Shown here: positions 18,356-26,745 of the stretch, piece by piece
Numbering within the stretch: the stretch's first letter is position 1
Layout of the letters: each line of letters starts with the position of its first letter
Assembly: GCA_041658725.1 (NCBI GenBank)
Contig: JBAZZQ010000003.1
Span: forward strand, 36,564 to 100,563
Source: JBAZZQ01 sp041658725
Lineage (GTDB): Bacteria; Planctomycetota; Phycisphaerae; JAAYCJ01
Length of the DNA: 64,000 bases
Direction of reading: 5' to 3'
The notes under the pieces: model-generated
Seen by the model: the letters and a program-made list of their open reading frames with translations, nothing else
Databases searched by the model: none
Told to the model about the DNA's origin: nothing
Position numbers and translations under genes: made by a program

Positions 18356-19435
18356 ATGACACATGGATTAGCGTTGATTGGATGTGGGCACATGGCCAGA
18401 ATCCACTGCGACCAGGTTTCCCGGCTGGATAATCTCCGCATGGTGTGCGCGATCGATCTGGACCTAGATCGCGCCCGACAGTTTCAAACCAATTATGGAT
18501 TTGAGCGGGTGACCAGTGATTACCGCACTGAACTGGCCAAGAAGGACTTCGACATCGTCCTGGTCTGTTCCTACTGGCAAAATCGGTTCGAGATTATCCG
18601 CGACTGCTTTGCGGCCGGCAAGCACGTTCTGGCGGAAAAGCCCTTGAGCCTGTATCTGGATGAAATCGATACCCTGACCACGACGGCCAAAGCCCAAGGC
18701 CTCAAGCTTCGCGTGGGATTCATGGAACGTTTCCGCCCCATGATCCACAAGATTTCCGAGCTGCTAAAGTCGGGTGCGATCGGCAAACCCCTCGTCTACA
18801 GTTTCGTGCACCACCAGGCCCCCCGAGCCAGTGGTTTGAAGAGCGGCTGGGATTACTACAAACGGTTAATGTGCGGAGGGGTCACCCCGAACGTCGACTG
18901 CGGGATCCACAAATGCGATATGACTCGCCTGTGGGCCGGATGCGAAGCGGTCAGTGTATTTTCCGCAGGACAAAAGCTGGCTCCCGATTCTCCTGCCAAT
19001 AACTTCAGCCATTCGGTCTACACCCTGGCCGACGGTTCGATCTTGACACTCGAAGACTGCTTTTCCAACAACACCGAACCCTTCATCCACATGACGATCC
19101 TCGGCGACCGCGGCCGAATCGAATTTGAATACGCCGGCAACCACCTCCGTGCCACCCCCACCTCCGAAGAAGACTGCATTCGTGTCTGGCACGGCGACAC
19201 CGGCTGTACGGAAACGTTTCATACCCCATTACGGCAAAAACCGGTCGGGCCCCAGATGGAAGAATTCATCCGCGAGATCGAGGCGAACGCGGATATGGAA
19301 TGGCATTACCAGAACGTCCGCCAGGCGACGGAGATGGTCATCGGATCGGTCTTGTCCGAGCAACAGGAGAACCTTGTTCGTTTTCCCCTGTCGCCGGAGG
19401 ACTTGAAGGCGGCCAAAATGTTCTTAACAAAATAG
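18356..19435 (+). CDS. Gfo/Idh/MocA family oxidoreductase
   Basis: A 359-residue NAD(P)-dependent sugar dehydrogenase-like protein. The N-terminal Rossmann motif is LIGCGHMARIHCDQV. The family EKP motif appears as LAEKPLSLYLDE at about residue 97, and the substrate-domain GVTPNVDCGIHKCD contains the conserved catalytic-type histidine. The gene lies 16 bases after the glycosidase and ends 35 bases before a sugar isomerase-like gene. The pair could carry out oxidation and epimerisation of a released sugar or inositol-like polyol. The real substrate cannot be told. Confidence 0.88.
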   Translation: MTHGLALIGCGHMARIHCDQVSRLDNLRMVCAIDLDLDRARQFQTNYGFERVTSDYRTELAKKDFDIVLVCSYWQNRFEIIRDCFAAGKHVLAEKPLSLYLDEIDTLTTTAKAQGLKLRVGFMERFRPMIHKISELLKSGAIGKPLVYSFVHHQAPRASGLKSGWDYYKRLMCGGVTPNVDCGIHKCDMTRLWAGCEAVSVFSAGQKLAPDSPANNFSHSVYTLADGSILTLEDCFSNNTEPFIHMTILGDRGRIEFEYAGNHLRATPTSEEDCIRVWHGDTGCTETFHTPLRQKPVGPQMEEFIREIEANADMEWHYQNVRQATEMVIGSVLSEQQENLVRFPLSPEDLKAAKMFLTK

Positions 19436-19470
19436 GAGGCCTGCGGACATTAAAAGAAGAAGGTATTTCT

Positions 19471-20418
19471 GTGAAACTTCAAAATTATGAAATCGAGTCC
19501 CTGCGGATTCGGCGTGAGTTCCGTGCGATCAAAGCAAAATCACCTGAAAAGTTCGAGCGGCGACTGAACCTTTCCTGGAGCAATTGGGGTTTTGGTCGCG
19601 AATTTCTTGCCACATCTGCCCAGCGCTTGCAAAACAACAATATTCGGTACGTAGAACTACAGGGAAATCATTACGGTGCTGATCTTGGATACCCAGTAAA
19701 AGATACGCTTGCAGTCTTGTCGGATCACAACCTGCAGGTGGCGGGTATATGCGGAATGTTTTCGGCGGAAACCGACTTATCAAGCCCCAGCGGCGTGGTA
19801 CGCCAACGGGCAGTTGACTACTTGAAGCGCACCTTGGAGTTCGCCTCCAGTGTGAAAGCTGGATATGTCCTGGTCGTTCCCGGGGCGGTAGGACGGCCTC
19901 AACCGTACGACGAAAGTGAGCTTGAGCGTTCCGCGGAAACTCTCCGACTGGTTGCGGATTACTTTGTGCGGCATAAAGTATTTGTCGCCGTGGAACCTAT
20001 CCGATCGGCCGAGGTCAGTTTTTGCCACACCATTGCCGATGCTCATCGGTATATCGCCGCCGTGGACCACCCCGGTGTGCAACATATCAACGCAGATGTT
20101 TACCACATGCAGACTGAGGAAAGCCATATCGGATCAGCCATCTTGCGGGCTGGTGAGCAGTTGATCAACTTGCATCTTGCTGACTCCAACCGCGGTGCTT
20201 TGGGCGATGGCTCACTGGACATTGACACCATAATTATGGCACTTTACCTTATTGGGTATAACCGTCCTGGTTGTTATATAACACCGGAACCGTTGGGACC
20301 TGGGGGTGATCCTTATCCATCCATGCATGGCAGGCACGATCCGGTTGCTCTGGATCGATTGGTACATCAAACGGTCCGTTACTTTCGGGAACGTGAAGAG
20401 GAGGTTCTTTTCCTGTGA
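19471..20418 (+). CDS. Sugar phosphate isomerase/epimerase-like TIM-barrel protein
   Basis: A 315-residue protein from the GTG at 19471, which has AGAAGAAGG upstream; longer readings overlap the previous gene and are unlikely. It shows the xylose-isomerase-like (AP endonuclease 2) fold: LSWSNWGFGREF, YVELQGNHYG, VLVVPGAVGRPQ, VAVEPI (metal glutamate), NADVYHMQTEE, INLHLADSNRGALGDG (metal histidine and aspartate) and YITPEPLGPGG. These match the metal-binding pattern of D-tagatose/D-psicose 3-epimerases and relatives. It is the last catabolic gene before the transporter ATPase. Confidence 0.83.
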   Translation: MKLQNYEIESLRIRREFRAIKAKSPEKFERRLNLSWSNWGFGREFLATSAQRLQNNNIRYVELQGNHYGADLGYPVKDTLAVLSDHNLQVAGICGMFSAETDLSSPSGVVRQRAVDYLKRTLEFASSVKAGYVLVVPGAVGRPQPYDESELERSAETLRLVADYFVRHKVFVAVEPIRSAEVSFCHTIADAHRYIAAVDHPGVQHINADVYHMQTEESHIGSAILRAGEQLINLHLADSNRGALGDGSLDIDTIIMALYLIGYNRPGCYITPEPLGPGGDPYPSMHGRHDPVALDRLVHQTVRYFREREEEVLFL

Positions 20419-20597
20419 CCGCGACAGCCTTCCACCGTGGACCTTCTTGCCATTCTGGTGCCGGAACACTCCATATGGGTTGTAAGGGTTGACTGGAGGG
20501 GTTGGAAAATACGCGGCTTGCAAAGTTTTACCGAAGGTTAAAATCTCAAAAAGGCAAATGGCCTTAAAATGTTTAAGAGAATACGAAAGGAGCATCC

Positions 20598-21725
20598 GTG
20601 GCGCAGGTATTATTGGAAAAAGTGTCGAAGGTTTATCCCGGCGGCATCAAGGCCGTGCGGGACGTGGACCTGTCGATTCAGGATTCGGAATTCGTGGTTC
20701 TGGTCGGGCCTTCCGGCTGCGGCAAGACCACGACGCTGCGAATGATTGCGGGCCTGGAAGAAATCTCCGGCGGGTCGATCAAGATCGGCGATCATGTGGT
20801 CAATGACGTGCCGCCGAAGGATCGCGACATCGCGATGGTGTTTCAGAATTACGCGCTGTACCCGCACATGACGGTGTACAAGAACATGGCCTTTGGCCTC
20901 AAGCTCCGGCGAATGCCCAAGGACCAGATTCACGAGCGGGTGATGGGCGCAGCGAAGATTCTGGGCATCGATCAGCTTCTGGACCGCAAGCCCAAGGCAC
21001 TCTCGGGCGGGCAGCGCCAGCGGGTGGCCGTCGGCCGGGCAATCGTGCGTCAGCCGAAGGCGTTTCTGTTCGACGAGCCCCTCAGCAACCTGGACGCCAA
21101 GATGCGGGTGGAGACGCGGGCGGAACTTAAAAAACTGCACCGGCGACTCAAGACCACGACGGTATATGTCACCCACGATCAGGAAGAGGCGATGACGCTG
21201 GGCGACCGGGTGGTGGTGATGAAGGACGGCGAGATTCAGCAGGTGGAGCATCCGCTGAAGATTTACGACCGACCGGTGAACCGATTTGTGGCGGGCTTTT
21301 TAGGAACACCGCCGATGAACTTTTTCACCGGGATGATCCGGTACCGCAACGACGGCGTGTATTTTGAGTACGGCAGCGACTCGATCCGGCTGGCGGATCG
21401 CTGGAAGGATCGATTGAGCAAGTATAAAGATATGGAAATGGTATTGGGCGTACGGCCCGAAAATTTCAGTCCGCAGTCCGAAGGCAAGGTGGCCGGCAGG
21501 GATAATGCGATGAAGATGAAGATTGAAGTGGTGGAACCGCTGGGCGACAAGATGGACGTGTACATGGCGATGAAGGCGCATCCGCATATCGTTTGCCGCG
21601 TGGATTCGCACGCGGGATTGAAGGAAGGTCAGGAAGTCACCTTAGCCATCGATATTCAGCAGGTCCACGTCTTCGAGCCCGGAGAAAAAGGAATTAATGT
21701 AACACAAGAACTAAACAACATGTAA
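20598..21725 (+). CDS. Sugar ABC transporter ATP-binding protein, UgpC/MsmX type
   Basis: A 375-residue ATPase starting at GTG with AAAGGAG upstream. It has the Walker A GPSGCGKTTTLRMIAG (about 38-53), Q-loop FQNYALYPHM, signature LSGGQRQRVAVGRAI, Walker B FLFDEPLSNLD and the switch histidine in YVTHDQEEAM. The C-terminal ~130 residues form the regulatory OB/TOBE-like domain of MalK-type proteins (VLGVRPENF). It is the obvious energy subunit for the two unusual permeases upstream; MsmX-type ATPases can also serve several transporters. Confidence 0.93.
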   Translation: MAQVLLEKVSKVYPGGIKAVRDVDLSIQDSEFVVLVGPSGCGKTTTLRMIAGLEEISGGSIKIGDHVVNDVPPKDRDIAMVFQNYALYPHMTVYKNMAFGLKLRRMPKDQIHERVMGAAKILGIDQLLDRKPKALSGGQRQRVAVGRAIVRQPKAFLFDEPLSNLDAKMRVETRAELKKLHRRLKTTTVYVTHDQEEAMTLGDRVVVMKDGEIQQVEHPLKIYDRPVNRFVAGFLGTPPMNFFTGMIRYRNDGVYFEYGSDSIRLADRWKDRLSKYKDMEMVLGVRPENFSPQSEGKVAGRDNAMKMKIEVVEPLGDKMDVYMAMKAHPHIVCRVDSHAGLKEGQEVTLAIDIQQVHVFEPGEKGINVTQELNNM

Positions 21726-22104
21726 TTGGGGATAACTACAGCACTCACAAACACCCTTTGCGATCAATTGGCTGCTGTGCCGTAAAATCTTTCGGACTGA
21801 TGTTTTTAATTTTCGATCTTCCCCGCCAGTTGATGCAGACCGTTCTCGAACCAGCTCGATGGCATGAGGAATGGGACGTGGATATAAAGGTAATAGTGTG
21901 CTGTAAATCAAATTCACGAATTGGGGCTTAGAAAGTATTCACTCAATCACCAAGGGAGATTGTTTTCTGTGACATCCGTCTTCGGAGCATGAGTCTGGAA
22001 GGAATCTGTTCTTTACCTAATGTCGATTGATTTTGTGGCCTGCCATGTCAGGAGTGCTGGTTTGAAAAGCTTTCGCTCTTGTGCAAGTTTGATTGCCGAA
22101 AGCT
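21726..22104. other. Gene-free stretch
   Basis: No open frame with recognisable content, promoter or strong hairpin was found here. It separates the glycan locus from the first of several dead genes and may itself be decayed coding sequence. Confidence 0.5.
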
Positions 22105-22443
22105 TTAACAGACCAAACCCAGCAAGTGTTGAGGGGTCCGGACCAAGATATCATCTGCGATTCGAAGGGCCATAGCTTTACTGTGCTGGCCGGTGAGGTT
22201 TTTTTCGGCCAGGACGCCGGCGAAAAGTCTTCGGACCAGAATTGCCTTGGCGTAGGTCTATTCGGCACAATAAGCGTCGGAAAAAAAGCCGATTTGTTTG
22301 TTCATTGATATCATGTCCAGCCGTTCGTGCATCGTCGGCTGGATAAAGGTGGGGAAAAAGCTGTGCCACCAGTAGCCGGCGAGGGAAAAATCCGAGTAAA
22401 TAACTCTTGCCCTAACGATCAATGTCCGGCAAAATGGAGACAA
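22105..22443 (-). pseudogene. C-terminal fragment of a uronate isomerase-like amidohydrolase
   Basis: Read on the minus strand, about 90-100 codons in one frame run from GYWWHSFFPTFIQPTMHERL through MNKQIGFFSDAYCAE to TYAKAILVRRLF and end LLGLVC before a TAA at 22107-22105. An in-frame TAG at about 22256 sits where the pattern suggests a tryptophan codon (E-W-T-Y), so one nonsense change breaks the frame. The pattern matches the C-terminus of uronate isomerase-related amidohydrolases; exact family uncertain. The N-terminal ~300 residues are missing. Confidence 0.6.
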
Positions 22444-22505
22444 AGATTATTTGGGGTTTTTCGGTTGGCCAGTAATGATGTAAAAATGGGTTCCGGTTAT
22501 CCTAT

Positions 22506-22898
22506 CGTGTGCGTGCTTCCGATAATGGCTCAATGGGTAGAAAACTGGTTAGTTGGAAGCATACTCTCGAACAAAAATGGGCTACGATGCGTTTTGGCGA
22601 AATAAAGGTTGAAACCAACGGATAGCAGCATATAGTTGAAGTTAAGGTCTACCTAAACGATATCGACCCGAATGCGGTTCGAGTGGAGCTTTTTGCGGAT
22701 GGGATGAATGGCGGTAGTCCGGTACGGCAGGAGATGAAGCGAGGCGGACAACTGGTGGGCGCGGTCAGAGGTTACATCTACAGCGTAACGGTATCGGCGA
22801 TCCGGCCTGCGACAGACTATACGGCGAGGGTGATACCGACCTACGATAGTGTTGCGGTTCCTCTGGAAGCCGCTCAAATACTGTGGCAGCCCCGGTAA
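22506..22898 (+). pseudogene. C-terminal fragment of alpha-glucan (glycogen) phosphorylase
   Basis: A single frame reads SWKHTLEQKWATMRFGEIKV, an in-frame TAG at 22623-22625, then VKVYLNDIDPNAVRVELFAD and YTARVIPTYDSVAVPLEA to ILWQPR and a stop at 22896. This is the characteristic end of the long alpha-glucan phosphorylases. All catalytic parts (about 700 residues) are absent, so it is a dead remnant. The fragment lies tail to tail with the amidohydrolase remnant. Confidence 0.78.
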
Positions 22899-22956
22899 CT
22901 TGACTCGTAAACCTATCAACGAGGCCAAAACGATACAGCATACGGCAAAGGCATAA

Positions 22957-23253
22957 ATGGAAATTTCAAAGAATACACTGAACGCATCTCAACACCCAGG
23001 TAACCACTCTGGCGGAAACGGTGCGCATTATTCGGTTCAACTGTTGGAAAAGGCGCGTGCCGACACCGATATCCTCACGTCCGTGATCATCGTCGCAGTC
23101 GGCGCCTGGCTGACAATTTCACCCCTGGCGAAAACGCTCGGGTTTGTCTCACTCCCTCCGCTGTACTGGCTGTTTCTGGCCATCATGCTGCTGGGCTATG
23201 CGATTCTGACCCAGGGGGTGAAGATTTGGTTTATTCGCAGGTTTGGCGAGTGA
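22957..23253 (+). pseudogene. C-terminal fragment of a Mg-type P-type ATPase in a small open frame
   Basis: A 98-residue frame. The last ~55 residues, IIVAVGAWLTISPLAKTLGF to QGVKIWFIRRFGE, match the final transmembrane pair of MgtA-type magnesium P-type ATPases. The first ~28 residues are unrelated, and the nucleotide-binding and phosphorylation domains are missing. It may be translated as a small two-helix membrane protein, but a truncated remnant is more likely because it lies among other gene fragments. Confidence 0.65.
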
Positions 23254-23329
23254 TGGCAGAGGCTTGCTCTGGCTGCCAGGCTAAAGGTGGAACGGCCGAA
23301 CAGACCAAGGTCTGAATAAGAAAGGCGAG

Positions 23330-25558
23330 ATGAAAATGTTCGAAGATATTGTAGAAACCGCACGTGAACCCCTCTTGGTGTTGGATTCAGACCTGAGGGT
23401 TCTCTTAGCCAACCGCAGCTTTTATGATTCATTCAAGGTAACATCGGAGGAAACAATAGGGAAGCTTATCTATGACCTGGGAAACCGACAATGGGATATT
23501 CCCAAGCTTCGGACGTTGCTTGAAGAGATTCTTCCCAAAGATAACAAGTTCGATGACTATGAAGTTGAACATATATTTTCCAGCATCGGGCACAAGATAA
23601 TGCTGCTTAATGCCCGCCGGATCACTCAAAAGGAAATTGGTTCTCAGATGATCCTCCTGGCCATCGAGGACATCACCGAGCGCAAGGACATCGAAGCCGG
23701 TCTGGAAAGAACCCGCAAAGAACTGGAAGTGATCAAGAAATCCGCGGATGAGTCCCTCGAATACGCCGAGAGCATCATCAACACCGTGCGTGAACCCTTG
23801 ATCTCTCTGAATCAAGATTTAAGAGTAGTATCCGCCAGCCGCTCCTTCTATGAAGTCTTTAAGGTAAACCCTGAAGAGACTGTGGGACAGCTTATTTATG
23901 ACCTGGGCAATAAACAGTGGGACATCCCCAAGCTGCGAGAACTGCTGGAAACCATCCTGCCCCAAAAGGCAACCTTTGACAACTACGAGGTTGAGCACGA
24001 TTTCGCCGACATTGGCAAGCGCATCATGCTTTTAAATGCCCGGCAGATCCAAAGAGGGTCGGAAAAAGAGCGGATCATTCTTCTGGCCATCGAGGATATC
24101 ACTGAGCAAACGAGACTGCAAAGAGAATTGGCAGAACGAACACGGGACGCCGAAGCCGCCAACCGCGCCAAGAGCGCCTTTCTGGCGAACATGTCGCATG
24201 AAATCCGTACGCCGATGACTGCGATTTTGGGGTTCTCCCAACTGATGCAGCGCGATCCGGCAGCGACCCCTGAGCAGATGAAGCATCTGGATGTCATCAA
24301 TCGCAGCGGCGAGCACCTGCTGACGATCATCAATGATATCCTCGAGATATCAAAGATTGAGGCCGGGCGCACGACCTTGAACCCGACGACCTTCGATTTG
24401 CATGCGCTCGTCAATGACTTGGAGACGATCTTCCGCGTCCACACCGACGCGAAGAAACTACACTTGATTGTGGAGCACATCGACGAGATGCCTTGCTACG
24501 TCGTGTCCGACGAAGCTAAGGTGCGACAGATGCTCAGTAACCTGCTAGGCAATGCGGTAAAGTTCACTCAGACAGGCGGCATTGCACTACGGGTCCGCAC
24601 AAGCCCCGGGGAAGCCGCTGGATTGCGTCTTGTGGCCGAAGTGGAGGATACGGGCCAAGGCATTTCCGAAAAGGACATCGCCGGACTGTTCCAGCGCTTT
24701 GAACAAACCGAGAGCGGTCAGAAGATTCGAACGGGAACGGGGCTTGGCTTGGCCATTAGTCGTGGATTTGCGCGTCTGATGGGAGGGGATATCACGGTCA
24801 GCAGCCAGGAAGGTAAAGGCAGTATCTTCCATGTCGAGATCGGCTTGAGTGCTGGGGACGTTGCCGGCGTGGCGAAGAATGCCGCTGACTCCCGCCGTGT
24901 AGTGGGGATCAAACCCGGGCAGCCTAAGTACCGGGTGCTGATTGCCGACGACAACAAAGAAAACCGCGATCTGCTCGCCCAGACGCTCGGTCCCGTTGGG
25001 TTCGAACTCCGCCAGGCAAATGACGGCGAGGAGGCTATCCGAGAGTTTCAGGCGTGGCAACCGGACATCATTCTGATGGACCTGCGCATGCCTGTGATTG
25101 ACGGTCGTGAGGCGACGCGGCGCATCAAGTCCAGCCCCAAGGGCAAAGAGACATCAGTTGTTGTTTTGACGGCAAGTTCTTTCGAGGATGGTCGCCGGGA
25201 CATGACCGCCGCCGGCGCAAATGGATACATCCGCAAGCCGTTCCGGGAGCCGGAGCTATTTGAAACCATCGCTCGTTGCCTTGGCGTCGAATATGTTTAC
25301 GCGGAAGAGGCCGCCGGCTCATTGCCGCGGCCATCGGCGGCAACGGCCACCTTGTCTGCTGAGGCGCTGTCCCGCTTGCCAAAGGATCTGATTCAGGGCA
25401 TTCGAGATACAGCTTCCGGCGCAAACCTGAAGCTGCTACTTACGTTGATCAGCCAGTTGGAAACTCATGACCCCCAGGCGGCCGAAGGATTGCGGGAGTT
25501 GGCCAATCATTATGATTACGAGGCCATCCTGCGCGTTTTTTCAGGAGGCCCAGCATGA
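23330..25558 (+). CDS. Hybrid sensor histidine kinase/response regulator with two PAS domains
   Basis: A 742-residue cytosolic signalling protein with no membrane segment. Two closely similar PAS units cover about 3-105 and 147-250, and both contain the motif LIYDLGN.QWDIPKLR. The HisKA domain has the phospho-accepting H290 (MSHEIRTPM). The ATPase domain has an N box (LGNAVKFT), EDTGQGI and GTGLGLAIS. A receiver domain (about 530-650) has the phospho-acceptor D584 (LMDLRMPVIDG). The last ~80 residues are helical. The gene overlaps the next one by 4 bases (ATGA), so the kinase and the REC-phosphatase are co-translated partners. The signal is unknown. Confidence 0.92.
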   Translation: MKMFEDIVETAREPLLVLDSDLRVLLANRSFYDSFKVTSEETIGKLIYDLGNRQWDIPKLRTLLEEILPKDNKFDDYEVEHIFSSIGHKIMLLNARRITQKEIGSQMILLAIEDITERKDIEAGLERTRKELEVIKKSADESLEYAESIINTVREPLISLNQDLRVVSASRSFYEVFKVNPEETVGQLIYDLGNKQWDIPKLRELLETILPQKATFDNYEVEHDFADIGKRIMLLNARQIQRGSEKERIILLAIEDITEQTRLQRELAERTRDAEAANRAKSAFLANMSHEIRTPMTAILGFSQLMQRDPAATPEQMKHLDVINRSGEHLLTIINDILEISKIEAGRTTLNPTTFDLHALVNDLETIFRVHTDAKKLHLIVEHIDEMPCYVVSDEAKVRQMLSNLLGNAVKFTQTGGIALRVRTSPGEAAGLRLVAEVEDTGQGISEKDIAGLFQRFEQTESGQKIRTGTGLGLAISRGFARLMGGDITVSSQEGKGSIFHVEIGLSAGDVAGVAKNAADSRRVVGIKPGQPKYRVLIADDNKENRDLLAQTLGPVGFELRQANDGEEAIREFQAWQPDIILMDLRMPVIDGREATRRIKSSPKGKETSVVVLTASSFEDGRRDMTAAGANGYIRKPFREPELFETIARCLGVEYVYAEEAAGSLPRPSAATATLSAEALSRLPKDLIQGIRDTASGANLKLLLTLISQLETHDPQAAEGLRELANHYDYEAILRVFSGGPA

Positions 25559-26733
25559 ACCGGGACGTCACGATCGGACAGAAACCCGCCAGCATTCTCA
25601 TTGTGGATGACGTGGCGGCGAACCTTCAGGTGCTCACCGGGATGCTCGATGAAAGGGGCTATCTGACGAGACCCGTCACTAGCGGGAAAATGGCACTGCT
25701 GGCGGCACAAAATGATCCGCCCGACCTGGTTCTGCTTGATATCACCATGCCGGAGATGGATGGGTACGAGGTCTGTGAGCGCATGAAGGCGAACGAGAAG
25801 TTGAAGGACATCCCCGTGATCTTCATCAGTGCCCTGCATGAAACCCTGGACAAGGTCAAGGGCTTCAGCGTCGGTGGGCTGGACTACGTGACCAAGCCCT
25901 TCCAGTTCGAGGAAGTCCATGCGCGCGTCGAGACCCACTTGAAACTGCGGCGTCTGCAGCTCCAATTGGAGGAGCAGAACCGCCTCCTGCTGGAAAGCCG
26001 GCAAGCACTGCGGCTCCAACTGTCGCAAGCAGCAGACTACGTCCTGTCCCTCATCCCCCCGCCGATACGCGAAGGGAGCATCCGTACGGACTGGAGGCTT
26101 ATACCCTCCTTTCAATTGGGTGGCGACTCGCTCGGCTATCATTGGATCGACAAGGACCACTTTGCAATGTATCTGCTTGATGTCTGCGGCCATGGCGTCG
26201 GCCCGGCGCTGCTGTCGGTATCGGCGCTCGACATGTTTCGATCCCAGTCTCTCCCGGACACTGATTTCCGAATGCCGGCGCAGGTGCTTCGGGCGATCAA
26301 CCGGGCCTTCCCGATGGAGAAGCACAATGGTCTCTACTTCACGGCATGGTACGGCGTGTTCAACACGGCCACCCGCGAACTACGGTACGCAGGCGGCGGT
26401 CATCCGCCGGCCCTCATCCTGAACGCCGATGGACACGCCGCGACTGTGCCTGTGTCAGGTCTACTGTTGGGTTGTGATCCTAACGCGGTTTATGAGGACT
26501 CCGTTCTTAAGGCCAATTCTACCGCTGAGCTTTGCGTCTTCTCCGACGGCTGTTATGAAGTTCGGCGGCCTGATGGCAAGATGTGGAGCCACGAGGAGTT
26601 TAAGTCTCTTCTCATTAAGACCCTCGCCAATGGCGTGTCCGATCTGGACGCCCTCTACTGCCACGTCCGCAATATCTGCGGTAGAGAGGTGCTTGAAGAT
26701 GATTTCTCGATCCTCAAAGTATCATTTACGTAG
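25555..26733 (+). CDS. Response regulator with PP2C/SpoIIE-type serine phosphatase domain
   Basis: A 392-residue RsbU-like protein. Residues about 10-125 form a receiver domain with acceptor D62 (LLDITMPEMDG) and lysine K115 region (VTKPFQF). A short coiled coil (about 130-160, LQLQLEEQNRLLLESRQALR) links it to a SpoIIE-type phosphatase with metal-site motifs DVCGHGVGPALLS and FSDGCYEV. Such proteins usually act on anti-sigma antagonist proteins in stress control. The AGGAGG site and 4-base overlap tie it to the upstream kinase. No anti-sigma factor genes lie nearby. Confidence 0.92.
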   Translation: MNRDVTIGQKPASILIVDDVAANLQVLTGMLDERGYLTRPVTSGKMALLAAQNDPPDLVLLDITMPEMDGYEVCERMKANEKLKDIPVIFISALHETLDKVKGFSVGGLDYVTKPFQFEEVHARVETHLKLRRLQLQLEEQNRLLLESRQALRLQLSQAADYVLSLIPPPIREGSIRTDWRLIPSFQLGGDSLGYHWIDKDHFAMYLLDVCGHGVGPALLSVSALDMFRSQSLPDTDFRMPAQVLRAINRAFPMEKHNGLYFTAWYGVFNTATRELRYAGGGHPPALILNADGHAATVPVSGLLLGCDPNAVYEDSVLKANSTAELCVFSDGCYEVRRPDGKMWSHEEFKSLLIKTLANGVSDLDALYCHVRNICGREVLEDDFSILKVSFT

Positions 26734-26745
26734 AAGGGAGTTGAT

